14,225 nt of DNA from an uncultured Collinsella sp. (GCA_902494815.1 CABUVB010000028.1:1-14225), one strand, 5' to 3'. Shown: positions 1 to 7,957, counted from the first letter of the stretch. Notes: a model not told the origin generated them from the letters alone. A program made the numbers and translations.

Positions 1-14
1 CGCCCGTGCTGGTG

Positions 15-20
15 GACAAT
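15..20 (+). promoter_or_regulatory. Putative -10 element (GACAAT) of the MalY/PatB gene
   Basis: GACAAT lies 41 nt before the ATG at 61, the same form and distance as elements before the channel gene (8065-8070) and the ClC gene (9187-9192). The matching -35 would lie at or before the window edge, so it cannot be assessed. The call rests on the repeated geometry and is inference. Confidence 0.3.
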
Positions 21-60
21 AGCGCCTATCGAAACAGTCTACTTTGCACGGGGGTCCAGC

Positions 61-1275
61 ATGAAATACGACTTCACTTCAATCATCGACCGCCACGGCA
101 TGGACTCCATCGCCGTTGACTCTTGGGGCGAGATCCCCGGTATGGCTCCGAACGCACCCGACGAGGGCTTCGACCGCATCCCCATGTGGGTGGCCGACAT
201 GAATTTTGCCACGGTGCCCACGGTCCAGGAACACATCATTCAGCGTGCCCAGCACCCCATGTTTGGCTACTTTAACCCGCGCGCTGAGTACTTCGATCGC
301 ATCATCGAATGGCAGAATCGCCGCAATGGCGTCGAAGGTTTGAGCCCTGAACATATCGGCTACGAAAACGGCGTGCTGGGCGGCGTCGTGTCGACGCTGC
401 GCGCGTATGTCCAGCCGGGCGATGCGGTGCTGGTCCACAGCCCCACCTACATCGGCTTTACCAAGTCCATCGAGGCCGCGGGCTATCGCATTGTCCACAG
501 CCCGCTTAAACTCGACAACCGGGGCGTGTGGCGCATGGACTTTGAGGACATGGAGTGCAAACTCGCCCAAAACAACATCCATGCCGCGGTGTTCTGCTCG
601 CCGCACAATCCCTGCGGCCGCGTATGGGGGCGCGACGAGATTGAGCGCGCCATGGACATCTATTGCCAGCACGATTGCGTGGTGATCTCGGACGAGATTT
701 GGTCCGATATCATTCTGCCGGGTCACAAGCATATTCCGACGCAGTCGGTGAGCGAGGATGCCCGCATGCGCACGGTTGCCCTCTATGCGCCGAGCAAGAC
801 GTTCAACCTGGCGGGCTTGGTCGGCAGCTACCACATCATCTATAACGAGACGCTGCGCGACCGCGTGTGTGCCGTGTCCAACAAGACCCACTACAACGAG
901 ATGAATGTCCTCTCGATGCACGCGCTTATCGGTGCCTACCAGCCGCAAGGCTACGAGTGGGTGGACGAGCTCAACCAGGTGCTTGCCGACAATATCGAGT
1001 ACTTCTGCGATTACGTGGACGAGCATTTTGATGGAGTGTATTATTCGCGTCCGCAGGGCACGTATATGGTGTTTCTGAACTGCACCGAGTGGTGCCGCGA
1101 GCATGGCCGCGATATTCAGTGGTTACTCGACGAGGGGGCGCGCGTGGGCGTGGGGTATCAGGACGGCCGCCCGTTCCACGGGCCCTGTCACATTCGCGTG
1201 AATCTGGCGCTGCCGCTTTCGCGCGTAAGGGAAGCGTGCGACCGCCTGGACCGCTACGTTTTTAATGCACGATAA
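61..1275 (+). CDS. MalY/PatB family PLP-dependent C-S lyase / aminotransferase
   Basis: A 404-residue fold-type I PLP enzyme of the MalY/PatB branch. Members cleave cystathionine or other cysteine S-conjugates to a thiol, pyruvate and ammonia in the cytoplasm. The N-terminal PMWVADMNF (41-49) is typical of this branch. The cofactor pocket is complete: S-P-H-N-P-C-G-R at 180-187, D211 in VISDEIWSD for the pyridine nitrogen, the Schiff-base lysine K246 in APSKTFNLAG, and R379 in HIRVNLALP for the substrate carboxylate. Length is normal for the family. The ATG at 61 follows a GGGGG-containing ribosome site. It is monocistronic: a strong hairpin follows at 1286-1327. Family is secure; whether it acts mainly as cystathionine beta-lyase, in sulfur salvage, or has a regulatory role as E. 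coli MalY does cannot be told from sequence. No methionine or maltose genes are adjacent. Confidence 0.93.
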   Translation: MKYDFTSIIDRHGMDSIAVDSWGEIPGMAPNAPDEGFDRIPMWVADMNFATVPTVQEHIIQRAQHPMFGYFNPRAEYFDRIIEWQNRRNGVEGLSPEHIGYENGVLGGVVSTLRAYVQPGDAVLVHSPTYIGFTKSIEAAGYRIVHSPLKLDNRGVWRMDFEDMECKLAQNNIHAAVFCSPHNPCGRVWGRDEIERAMDIYCQHDCVVISDEIWSDIILPGHKHIPTQSVSEDARMRTVALYAPSKTFNLAGLVGSYHIIYNETLRDRVCAVSNKTHYNEMNVLSMHALIGAYQPQGYEWVDELNQVLADNIEYFCDYVDEHFDGVYYSRPQGTYMVFLNCTEWCREHGRDIQWLLDEGARVGVGYQDGRPFHGPCHIRVNLALPLSRVREACDRLDRYVFNAR

Positions 1276-1285
1276 GTGAGCACTG

Positions 1286-1327
1286 CATGCGGGGCCTTCT
1301 GCCAAGTCGGCTGGAAGGCCCCGCATG
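1286..1327 (+). terminator. Strong stem-loop after the MalY/PatB gene (possible terminator)
   Basis: Positions 1286-1299 (CATGCGGGGCCTTC) and 1314-1327 are perfect reverse complements, giving a 14-bp stem. The internal GCC/GGC at 1301-1303 and 1309-1311 can extend it. It starts 11 nt after the stop codon. No T-run follows on either strand, so it is not a textbook Rho-independent terminator; it may instead stabilise the 3' end or pause polymerase. Confidence 0.5.
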
Positions 1328-1361
1328 GTAAAACGTCTGTAACCATTGGGCACTCGTGTGG

Positions 1362-1389
1362 TTTTGTTTGCTATTTTGTTTGCTATTAT
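1362..1389 (+). promoter_or_regulatory. AT-rich promoter region with a tandem 12-bp duplication
   Basis: TTTTGTTTGCTA occurs twice in direct tandem (1362-1373, 1374-1385), followed by TTATTTTTTTA. The tract is far richer in A/T than anything around it and lies 44 to 71 nt before the lipoprotein ATG at 1433. TATTAT at 1384-1389 could be a -10 element, 43 nt before the start codon. No convincing -35 hexamer at 16-18 nt is visible. Promoter assignment is inference from position and composition. Confidence 0.4.
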
Positions 1390-1432
1390 TTTTTTACCAT
1401 TTCAGTCTGTGAATAGGATCTTCTGGAGCTCG

Positions 1433-2302
1433 ATGAAAAGACCCCGCCGCTCGGTTGCCATATCGTTGTTTGTCGCGCTTGCGGTAGCGTGCACCTTTGT
1501 CGTAGCGATGGCCGGCTGTTCCGGGTCGAATGGCAGAGCCTCGACGTCTGCATCAAAAGCCCCGGACGCCTCGCAGGTCAAAGACGACAACCTTAAGACG
1601 CTCAACGTCGGCAGCGACCTCTATCCACCGTTTGTGTATACCGACGAGTACGGCGATATCGTTGGCCTGGATGTCGAGATATTGACCGAGGCTTTGGCCC
1701 GCATTGGTTATAAGCCAAAATACCAGCTGATCGACTGGGAAAAGAAGAAAGAGCTGCTGGCGAGCGGCGAACTCGATTGCGTCATGGGTAGCTTTAGCAT
1801 GACGGGTCGCGAAAACGAGTATCGTTGGGCCGGCCCGTACCTCGCGAGCCGCCAGGTGGTCGCGGTCGATCCCCAGAGCGATATCTACACGCTTGCCGAT
1901 CTTGAGGATAAGGTCGTGGCGGTTCAATCCACCACCAAGCCCGAGGACATTTTGCTCAATCGTACAAATGAAAACGTTCCTCAGATCAAAGAGCTCTACT
2001 GCTTTTCGGACCGTTCATGCCTGAACCCGGCGCTCGTCGAGGGCCTGGTCGACGCCATCGCCGCGCATGAGTCCTTGCTGCTCACCTACGAAAAAGACTA
2101 TGGCGTAACGTATCGCATTTTGGATGAGCCGCTGCTAGAGGTTGGTTTGGGCACCGCTTTCGATATCAACGATACGCGCGGCATCGACGTCAAGCTCACT
2201 CATGCCTACCAAGAAATGCTTGCCGATGGCACCATGGAACGCCTGGTGTCAAAGTACTTCGATGACCCTTCGCCATTTTTGAATGTGGAGGGTCTGTCAT
2301 GA
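1433..2302 (+). CDS. Extracellular solute-binding lipoprotein (SBP_bac_3 family), probable sensor partner of the downstream kinase
   Basis: A 289-residue lipoprotein. The N-terminus has basic residues (KRPRR), a hydrophobic stretch and the lipobox M-A-G-C with the lipidated cysteine at C29, so it is anchored on the outer face of the membrane. The mature part is a family 3 periplasmic-binding fold, which usually binds amino acids or small polar ligands: GSDLYPPFVYTDEYG at 60-74 and SFSMTGRENEYRWAGPYL at 120-137 are the characteristic first-strand and hinge segments. C190 and C196 could form a disulfide. The ATG at 1433 was chosen over an in-frame TTG at 1346 because it has GGAG 5 nt upstream and places the signal peptide correctly. 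The stop overlaps the kinase start (ATGA, 2299-2302), so the two are translationally coupled. No ABC permease or ATPase is adjacent, which favours sensing over uptake. Ligand unknown. Confidence 0.9.
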   Translation: MKRPRRSVAISLFVALAVACTFVVAMAGCSGSNGRASTSASKAPDASQVKDDNLKTLNVGSDLYPPFVYTDEYGDIVGLDVEILTEALARIGYKPKYQLIDWEKKKELLASGELDCVMGSFSMTGRENEYRWAGPYLASRQVVAVDPQSDIYTLADLEDKVVAVQSTTKPEDILLNRTNENVPQIKELYCFSDRSCLNPALVEGLVDAIAAHESLLLTYEKDYGVTYRILDEPLLEVGLGTAFDINDTRGIDVKLTHAYQEMLADGTMERLVSKYFDDPSPFLNVEGLS

Positions 2303-4491
2303 TCGATGCGCCTGACCACGCCGTAGAGGAGCGGGGCAATCGTTCGGCAGGGGCATGGCTCCTTGTCGCTCTGCTGGGGATAGTGCTCTCGGTTGCTGCC
2401 GGCATGATGAGCTACGGTTACATGACGGCCCAAGCCGAGCAGCGCTTTGCCGACGTTGTCGATTACGTGGCGACGCAGAGCCTTTCCTACGATGCATTCA
2501 ATAGCGCCTATACGACCAAAAACCTGATTCGCGTTATGGAGATCGCCGGAGAGACAGCGCGCGATATGGAGCGCGACGGTTCGGTGGATAACGCCATGCT
2601 GGAGCAATATGCCGACCAGTTCAACGTGAGCGCACTGATCGTGACGGACGCATCGGGCAATTTGGTGTCTGAGTCCTCGACGGATGGCGTGGGCTACGAG
2701 TCGCTTGCTACGTATCTCAAGGAAGCGCCCGTGCTGGAGGTGGCAACTCATCCGCTTAAGTCCTATACCGCCCGCATCACGCTTGCGGATGATTCGGTCG
2801 CAGACATTGGCTGCGTGACTCGGCAGGATGGCGAGGGCATCGTTATCGCGGTAAGGCATCAGAGCGCGAAGGCGGTTGCAAGCAATACACTCAAACTGCA
2901 GAGTTTGCTCGAAGGCTATGAAACCATCGATAGCGGCAATATCGTGATCGAAAGCGACGGCAAGGTCGTTGCGACCAATGCCGTTGAACCCACTGTATTG
3001 GGCGTATTCGATCTGCCTGCGACGGACGTCTTCATTGTCGACGGTATTAAGGATCGATGCCTGGCCGGTAAGGTCAAATTGATTAACGCCGACGGCGAGT
3101 GGTATTTGGGCACATTTGGAAAAGCGCACAAATTCTATGTGTACACCTATGCTCCGGCGCGGCGTTACTTCGAGGTCGTCGCGGCTGTTGCTGCCGGCGT
3201 GCTGGCGCTCTACGGCGGTTTTATAGCCGTTGTTGTGATGGTGCGTCGTCGCGCTGATCGCCGACGTTTGACGGACTTGTTGCAGCAGGAGCGCGACTAT
3301 GGCGACAAGCTGGCAAAGGCGGCGCGTGAGGCCTCGTCTGCCAACTCGGCAAAGACAGAGTTTCTGCGTCGCATGAGCCACGATCTGCGCACGCCTATCA
3401 ACGGCATTCGCGGCATGGTCGAGGTTGGCGATGCCAACGCGGACGATCTGCAAAAGCAGACTGAGTGCCGCTCAAAAATCTGGACGGCATCGGGACTGCT
3501 GCTCGACCTTGCCAACGAGGCACTCGATATGAGTCGCCTGGAGAGCGGGCAGGTCGACTTGAACCTCGTACCCACAAATTTGGTGGCACTCAACTGTGAA
3601 GTGCGCGATATTCTGGAGCGCCAGGCTGAGGAGCGTCTGGTGACAATTATCTGCGACCAGCAGACCCTTAATCATCCCTATGCTCGGGTGAGCGTGACGC
3701 ACCTCAAGCGCTTATTGCTCAATATTGCCGGCAATGCCGTCAAGTACAACCGCCAGGGCGGCTATGTTCGCCTGGTGTGCCGCGAGGTGGAGCCAGCGGA
3801 TGGCGCCCCCGTCTATGAATACACGATCGCCGACAACGGTATTGACATGAGCGAGGAGTTCCAACAGCACCTCTACGAGCCGTTTTGCCGCGAGGAGCAA
3901 CAGGTGGAAGGCGCCTCATCGGGAACTGGCCTGGGCGCGCCTATCGCAAAACAGTTAGTCGAGCTTATGGGCGGAACCATGAACTTTACGAGCGTCTTGG
4001 GGCAGGGGACGACGTTTACCATCCGCCTGCCGTTCGAGAAATGCAAACGCTCCGAGATTCCTCAGGCAGTTCGCGCGGATGCGGGCGATGGTGATGCGCT
4101 CCAGGGCTTGCGCGTTTTGCTCGTAGAGGATAACGATCTGAATGCCGAGATCGCGCAGTTTACACTCAGCCGTGCCGGTGCCGTCGTGACGCATGCTAAG
4201 GATGGCGGGTCTGCCGTTGAGGCGTTTGCCGCGAGCGCACCGCACGAGTACGACGTGGTGTTGATGGACATCATGATGCCTGGCATCGATGGCCTTGAGG
4301 CCACGCGTCGGATTCGAGCACTCGATCGCGAGGATGCCGCGACCACGCCGATTATCGCCGTGAGTGCCAACGCCTTTGCCGACGACCGCAGACTTTCGCG
4401 CGAGGCGGGCATGGACGCGCACCTGAGTAAACCCGTGAGCTCGCAGGAGCTCGTTGAGGCGCTTGCGCACATAGCTGCCGACGCTTCATAA
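2299..4491 (+). CDS. Membrane hybrid histidine kinase with C-terminal receiver domain
   Basis: A 730-residue inner-membrane sensor kinase. TM1 is about 18-40 and TM2 about 292-316, enclosing some 250 extracellular residues. Two short segments there (SALIVTDASGNLVSES, NIVIESDGKVVATN) look like the strands of a double Cache/PAS-like fold; that is inference. The cytoplasmic part runs: HisKA with phospho-acceptor H361 (MSHDLRTP), HATPase with N-box N475/N479, G1 box D512-N-G-I-D516, G2 box GTGLG (542-546), then a receiver (about 604-723) with acidic D611, phospho-acceptor D657 (LMDIMMPGIDG), S689 and K711. The G1 box has D516 where DxGxG kinases have glycine. There is no HPt domain, so a separate HPt protein and response regulator would be needed. 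It is coupled to the preceding lipoprotein gene by an ATGA overlap, implying the two proteins form one receptor. Family call is secure; the stimulus is unknown. Confidence 0.94.
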   Translation: MIDAPDHAVEERGNRSAGAWLLVALLGIVLSVAAGMMSYGYMTAQAEQRFADVVDYVATQSLSYDAFNSAYTTKNLIRVMEIAGETARDMERDGSVDNAMLEQYADQFNVSALIVTDASGNLVSESSTDGVGYESLATYLKEAPVLEVATHPLKSYTARITLADDSVADIGCVTRQDGEGIVIAVRHQSAKAVASNTLKLQSLLEGYETIDSGNIVIESDGKVVATNAVEPTVLGVFDLPATDVFIVDGIKDRCLAGKVKLINADGEWYLGTFGKAHKFYVYTYAPARRYFEVVAAVAAGVLALYGGFIAVVVMVRRRADRRRLTDLLQQERDYGDKLAKAAREASSANSAKTEFLRRMSHDLRTPINGIRGMVEVGDANADDLQKQTECRSKIWTASGLLLDLANEALDMSRLESGQVDLNLVPTNLVALNCEVRDILERQAEERLVTIICDQQTLNHPYARVSVTHLKRLLLNIAGNAVKYNRQGGYVRLVCREVEPADGAPVYEYTIADNGIDMSEEFQQHLYEPFCREEQQVEGASSGTGLGAPIAKQLVELMGGTMNFTSVLGQGTTFTIRLPFEKCKRSEIPQAVRADAGDGDALQGLRVLLVEDNDLNAEIAQFTLSRAGAVVTHAKDGGSAVEAFAASAPHEYDVVLMDIMMPGIDGLEATRRIRALDREDAATTPIIAVSANAFADDRRLSREAGMDAHLSKPVSSQELVEALAHIAADAS

Positions 4492-4493
4492 GC

Positions 4494-4533
4494 ATATGGC
4501 CCGGTTCCAAGGTGGGTTGGAACCGGGCCATAT
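4494..4533. terminator. 17-bp perfect hairpin between convergent genes (bidirectional terminator)
   Basis: Arms 4494-4510 (ATATGGCCCGGTTCCAA) and 4517-4533 are perfect reverse complements with a 6-nt loop. The hairpin sits 2 nt after the kinase stop and 28 nt beyond the stop of the convergent FMN-binding gene. The plus strand downstream is T-rich (TGCTATTTGTGAGTTTTGC) though without an immediate T-run. It most likely ends transcripts from both sides. Confidence 0.75.
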
Positions 4534-4561
4534 TGCTATTTGTGAGTTTTGCTTTTGAGGC

Positions 4562-5041
4562 TTACTTTTCTTGAATCTGCTTGCCGCAGAGATGCTCAAT
4601 CGTAATCTCGTAGAGCTGGACGCCCTTAATGTCCTTGGCGATTTCCTCTTCGACCTCCTCGGCAGAAGGGTAGTACTTAAGGGCGAGCTGGCGGACTTTG
4701 TCCTCGATAAACGCGGGGGTGTCATTCGCCAGGCGACAGCGGCCAAAGACCACGGTACTCATAACGTAGGGAGCCCAGTCACCGTCCTTGTACCACTCGT
4801 TGCCGTAAACGGTAAAGCAGACCTTGTCATCGCGCTTGAGTGCGTCGACCTTGTGGCCGGCCTTGGCGCCATGGAAATAAATCTTGTCGTGCTCGGCGTC
4901 AAAGAAGTAGTTGACGGGAATGGCGTACGGGTAGCCATCGTCGCCGTTGACGGCAAAGACGCCGCGCTTGCAGGTGGCGAGCAGTTTGCGCGCTTCCTCG
5001 TCGGTGATGGCGCGTTTCTTTCGACGTAAGGGCCTAAACAT
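4562..5041 (-). CDS. Pyridoxamine 5'-phosphate oxidase-like FMN-binding split-barrel protein (Pyridox_ox_2 / Nim-like)
   Basis: A 159-residue cytoplasmic protein. Strand order and motifs match the small flavin-binding split-barrel family that includes Nim-type nitroimidazole reductases: the RKKRAITDEEARKLLATCKRG start, GYPYAIPVNYFFD (36-48), DKIYFHGAKAGHKVDALKRDDKVCFTVYG (52-80), which would form the FMN phosphate site, and PYVMSTVVFGRCRLAND. It lacks the features of the true pyridoxal-phosphate biosynthetic PdxH, so a general flavin reductase role is likelier; the substrate is unknown. The ATG at 5041 is preferred over one at 5080 because AGAAAGGA sits just upstream and the extension is not family-like. 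A -10-like TATAGT lies 42 nt upstream, inside the end of the hybrid kinase gene. It could also be read through from that gene, whose stop is 42 nt away. Nim-like antibiotic tolerance is possible but not shown. Confidence 0.85.
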   Translation of the reverse strand: MFRPLRRKKRAITDEEARKLLATCKRGVFAVNGDDGYPYAIPVNYFFDAEHDKIYFHGAKAGHKVDALKRDDKVCFTVYGNEWYKDGDWAPYVMSTVVFGRCRLANDTPAFIEDKVRQLALKYYPSAEEVEEEIAKDIKGVQLYEITIEHLCGKQIQEK

Positions 5042-5082
5042 CGTTGGCTTCCTTTCTGGTCGTGCGTGGTGGTTGAGCACAA

Positions 5083-5105
5083 ACTATAGCGAAACGGATC
5101 CGTTT
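5083..5105 (-). promoter_or_regulatory. Putative promoter with operator-like palindrome for the FMN-binding gene
   Basis: On the minus strand TATAGT (plus-strand 5083-5088) is a good -10 hexamer, 42 nt before the ATG at 5041. Immediately upstream, 5092-5105 is the perfect 14-bp palindrome AAACGGATCCGTTT, which would occupy the -10/-35 spacer, a classic repressor position. The palindrome also encodes the last codons of the upstream kinase gene, so chance cannot be excluded. No clear -35 hexamer is visible. Confidence 0.35.
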
Positions 5106-7888
5106 TTCTTGATGCGGGCGAGTATGTTTTTGAGCTTGTTAAAGTCGAGCGGTTTGGACAGATGGGCGTTCATGCCGGCGTCGTGTGCCGCCTTGGCGTC
5201 TTCGGCAAAGGCGTTGGCGGTGAGCGCGATGATGGGAATGTCGGCTGCATCGACCTTCTCGCTCAGACGAATCACGCGGGTTGCCTCGTAGCCGTCCATG
5301 TCCGGCATCATGATGTCCATCAAAATGGCATCGAAGCTGCCGGCGGGACGGCCAACGTATAGGTCGACCGCTTCGTTGCCATCGGCGGCGCGAGTTACGA
5401 CAATGCCTTCGCTTTCGAGCAGCGCCTGGGCAATCTCGGCATTGAGCTCGTTATCTTCTGCCAAAAGAACGTTCATGCCGGCAAGCGAGCAGCTGTCTGC
5501 TTGCTCGTCCGCGCGTTCTCTTGCCTGAGGGTCTTTGTCGATATCGAGCGGAATCTGGACGTTGAACGTACTCCCCACGCCAACCTCACTCGAAATCTCA
5601 ATCGTGCCGCTCATCAGTTCAATAAGCGACTTGACGATTGGCATGCCCATGCCGGTTCCTTGGAACTTGCTGCGCGCATCGTCACCTTCTTGGGCAAACG
5701 GCTCATAGATATGCTTTAAAAACTTGGGAGCCATACCAATGCCGGTATCCGAAACGCTAAAGCAAAAGAGCGCGCGCCCGTTATCGAGTGGCTTGGTCTT
5801 TGAGCTAAAGGTGACGGAGCCGCCGTGCTTGTTGTACTTAATGCTGTTGTCTAACAGGTTGATCATGATCTGTCGGATATGGGTGGGACTGCCGATCATG
5901 TATGGCCCCGTGGCGTACGGCAGACTATTGTCCTGCATTGTGATGCCGTTACTGGACGCGCGGAGCTTGCACAGCACCAGTGTATCGTCACAGAGCTCTT
6001 TGAGGTTAAAAGGCGTATGCTCCAGTGTTAGCTTGCGGTCTTCGATTTTGCCCATCTCGAGGATGTCGTTGATCAGCGAGAGCAGGTGATTGGCGGCAAC
6101 GCGCGCCTTGGCACGGCTTTCGCGGGCGACCTGGATATCGCCTTCCTTCAATTCCTCGATCTCGATAAGGCCCAGGATACCGTTAAGCGGTGTACGGATG
6201 TCGTGGCTCATGCGCGTGAGGAATGCCGTCTTAGCGGCGTTGGCGGCATCGGCTTTTTTGCGCTCGGTTCGAGCGCGCACGAGTGCCCAGATGAGCAGGA
6301 CGATGCCGACCGACAACATACCGATGAGGGCAGCTGCAACGGCGGCACGGTTGCGATAAAGGAATTGAAGCGTGTTGGATTCCTGGGCCGTGTACGACGT
6401 GGAGGAGTAATTGCTTGCGGAGAGCGATTCTCCGGCATTGATGATGCCCTTGTTGATGATTCCCAACAGCTCGGGTTTTCCGCGCGAAATCCAGCACGAG
6501 AGCTCACAGGTGTCAGGGAGCTCGGTCGTCTCGTAGCCTTCGAGATCATAACGGTCGCCGATGGTTTTTACACGTGAACTGGGAGTGACGATGCAGTGTG
6601 CCGTTCCCTTCCTGAGGGCGTCGAACGCTTCATCGGCGGATTGGTATTCGGTCACGGTCGCTGTGGGGAACAGACTTTCAGGTACATTTTGGTTGATAAA
6701 CGATGATTTGGTGCAGGCGATGTTCTGAAGGTCTTTGTTCAGGTTGCCGCCGGTGTGGATGGCGGTGAGGGACACGGTTCCCAACGATACCGACTGCACA
6801 ACGCCAGATTGCTCGGCAAACCAGTAATCTCGGTATACCGGCAGCGCAGCGTCGATGCTTCCCTTTGACAGGGCCTTTGACATCATCTTGTAGCTATCAA
6901 AGGCGACGGTTTTGACCGTAATGCCAAATTTATCGTGCAACGTCGTCGCAAGCGATGCGAGCGAGCCTTCCATTTTGCCGTCTTCGTCTTCGTTGCAGTA
7001 GGGGAGTTTGCCCGTAATGTAGCCAAGCGTGATGGTGTTGTCATTTGCTTTGAGCCAGGAACGTTCGGGGCCGTTGAGCGATGATGAACCGCTGTTTTGG
7101 GCCGAGTAGTTAGATTTGACTTCGTCGATATAGCGTGGGTTGACGCGGGCGATTGCCGACATGGCGGCATTGATGTCGTCCATCAGGTCGGGGCGGCTTT
7201 TGGGGACGGCAAAATAGTAATCACTCGAGCCAACGTAGAACATGGGGGAGGCATCGGGCGACGAAAGGGTGTCGTTCATGATGACGGCATCGACTTCGTC
7301 GTTTGCGAGTGCGTCAAAGAGCATGGATCCCCCATCATACTCCCTGTATGTGCAGGTAATGCCTTCGTTGGCGAGCCACTGCTGGCCAACGAAGGTTTGC
7401 ATAACGTCGGGGTTGTAGCCGATGGTAAGGCCTTGGAGCGCTTGGGGGTCACCCTTGGTCAGGTCGTCGCGATCGGGCTTGGCGTAGATGTAGTAGCGCT
7501 CGGTGCCCTCGGGGTTCGAGGAAAAGAGCAGCTTTTGGGCGCGTTCCTCGGAATAGGAGATGTTGGGCATGAGGTCGATTTCGCCCGTCTCGAGCATGTC
7601 CATAAGCTCGGTGAAGGTGCCGGAGACGTATTCGTACCGCCAGCCGGGCGTGTAGTACGACAGGGTCTGGAGGTACTCGTAGCCCCATCCCGAGAGACGC
7701 TCGCCGGGGGTGCCGTTCTGGAAGCCCTCGTTGTTGACGAGCCAGCCGACGCGGACCGTTTTGACTTGCTGACTAGAGTCATCGGCAAAAGCCTGGACAG
7801 GCGCGATTGAACTCAGCACGGCAAGCGCGGCAAGCACAACGGCCAGGGCGCGATATATAACTGAACGAAGGACAGTGGCAGCTCTCAC
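5084..7888 (-). CDS. Hybrid histidine kinase with two fused solute-binding domains and a receiver (EvgS/BvgS-like architecture)
   Basis: A 934-residue membrane receptor. A signal peptide ends near residue 33-35 (PVQA/FADD). Two family 3 solute-binding domains follow (about 44-260 and 284-488), then one transmembrane helix (about 515-536), HisKA with H562 (MSHDIRTP), HATPase with N-box N681, an intact G1 box (D714-T-G-I-G) and G2 box GTGMG (744-748), and a receiver with E811/D812, phospho-acceptor D858 (LMDIMMPDMDG), T890 and K912. Unlike EvgS and BvgS there is no HPt domain or PAS domain, so the signal must pass to a separate HPt or regulator not in this window. The GTG at 7888 is chosen because AGGA lies 6 nt upstream; the alternative TTG at 7894 would abut that AGGA with no spacing. 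An extended -10 (TGGTATCCT) sits about 40 nt upstream. Architecture is secure; ligand unknown, probably amino acids or related small molecules. Confidence 0.93.
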   Translation of the reverse strand: MRAATVLRSVIYRALAVVLAALAVLSSIAPVQAFADDSSQQVKTVRVGWLVNNEGFQNGTPGERLSGWGYEYLQTLSYYTPGWRYEYVSGTFTELMDMLETGEIDLMPNISYSEERAQKLLFSSNPEGTERYYIYAKPDRDDLTKGDPQALQGLTIGYNPDVMQTFVGQQWLANEGITCTYREYDGGSMLFDALANDEVDAVIMNDTLSSPDASPMFYVGSSDYYFAVPKSRPDLMDDINAAMSAIARVNPRYIDEVKSNYSAQNSGSSSLNGPERSWLKANDNTITLGYITGKLPYCNEDEDGKMEGSLASLATTLHDKFGITVKTVAFDSYKMMSKALSKGSIDAALPVYRDYWFAEQSGVVQSVSLGTVSLTAIHTGGNLNKDLQNIACTKSSFINQNVPESLFPTATVTEYQSADEAFDALRKGTAHCIVTPSSRVKTIGDRYDLEGYETTELPDTCELSCWISRGKPELLGIINKGIINAGESLSASNYSSTSYTAQESNTLQFLYRNRAAVAAALIGMLSVGIVLLIWALVRARTERKKADAANAAKTAFLTRMSHDIRTPLNGILGLIEIEELKEGDIQVARESRAKARVAANHLLSLINDILEMGKIEDRKLTLEHTPFNLKELCDDTLVLCKLRASSNGITMQDNSLPYATGPYMIGSPTHIRQIMINLLDNSIKYNKHGGSVTFSSKTKPLDNGRALFCFSVSDTGIGMAPKFLKHIYEPFAQEGDDARSKFQGTGMGMPIVKSLIELMSGTIEISSEVGVGSTFNVQIPLDIDKDPQARERADEQADSCSLAGMNVLLAEDNELNAEIAQALLESEGIVVTRAADGNEAVDLYVGRPAGSFDAILMDIMMPDMDGYEATRVIRLSEKVDAADIPIIALTANAFAEDAKAAHDAGMNAHLSKPLDFNKLKNILARIKKNGSVSL

Positions 7889-7922
7889 ATGCAATCCTAA
7901 CGAATCGAGACATTACCACATA

Positions 7923-7931
7923 AGGATACCA
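7923..7931 (-). promoter_or_regulatory. Putative extended -10 of the fused hybrid kinase gene
   Basis: The minus strand reads TGGTATCCT, an extended -10 (TGn plus TATCCT), with the hexamer's upstream edge 40 nt before the GTG at 7888. An upstream CCGACT at 16 nt spacing is only a weak -35, which an extended -10 can tolerate. Confidence 0.35.
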
Positions 7932-7957
7932 GCTCAGCCTGCCCAGTCGGCAGCTGG

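Noticed and set aside
79..1104. 341-residue open frame opposite the MalY/PatB gene
   Set aside because: It is antisense to a gene with complete PLP-enzyme motifs, has no recognisable domain, and its composition (many H, R, A, V) is typical of the reverse frame of GC-rich coding DNA.
1346..1432. Upstream TTG start adding 29 residues to the lipoprotein
   Set aside because: It would bury the signal peptide behind a hydrophobic extension translated from the AT-rich promoter; the ATG at 1433 has a ribosome site and gives a normal lipoprotein signal.
2206..3453. 415-residue open frame opposite the split hybrid kinase
   Set aside because: It covers the kinase sensor region in antisense, has no family motifs and no ribosome site, and its composition matches a mirror frame.
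2299..4491. Possible split of the kinase and receiver into two genes
   Set aside because: The frame is continuous from TM1 to the receiver with no internal stop or ribosome site at the junction (about residue 600).
7097..7810. 237-residue plus-strand frame opposite the fused kinase
   Set aside because: It lies over the solute-binding domains, and its G/V/D-rich composition without motifs indicates an antisense shadow.
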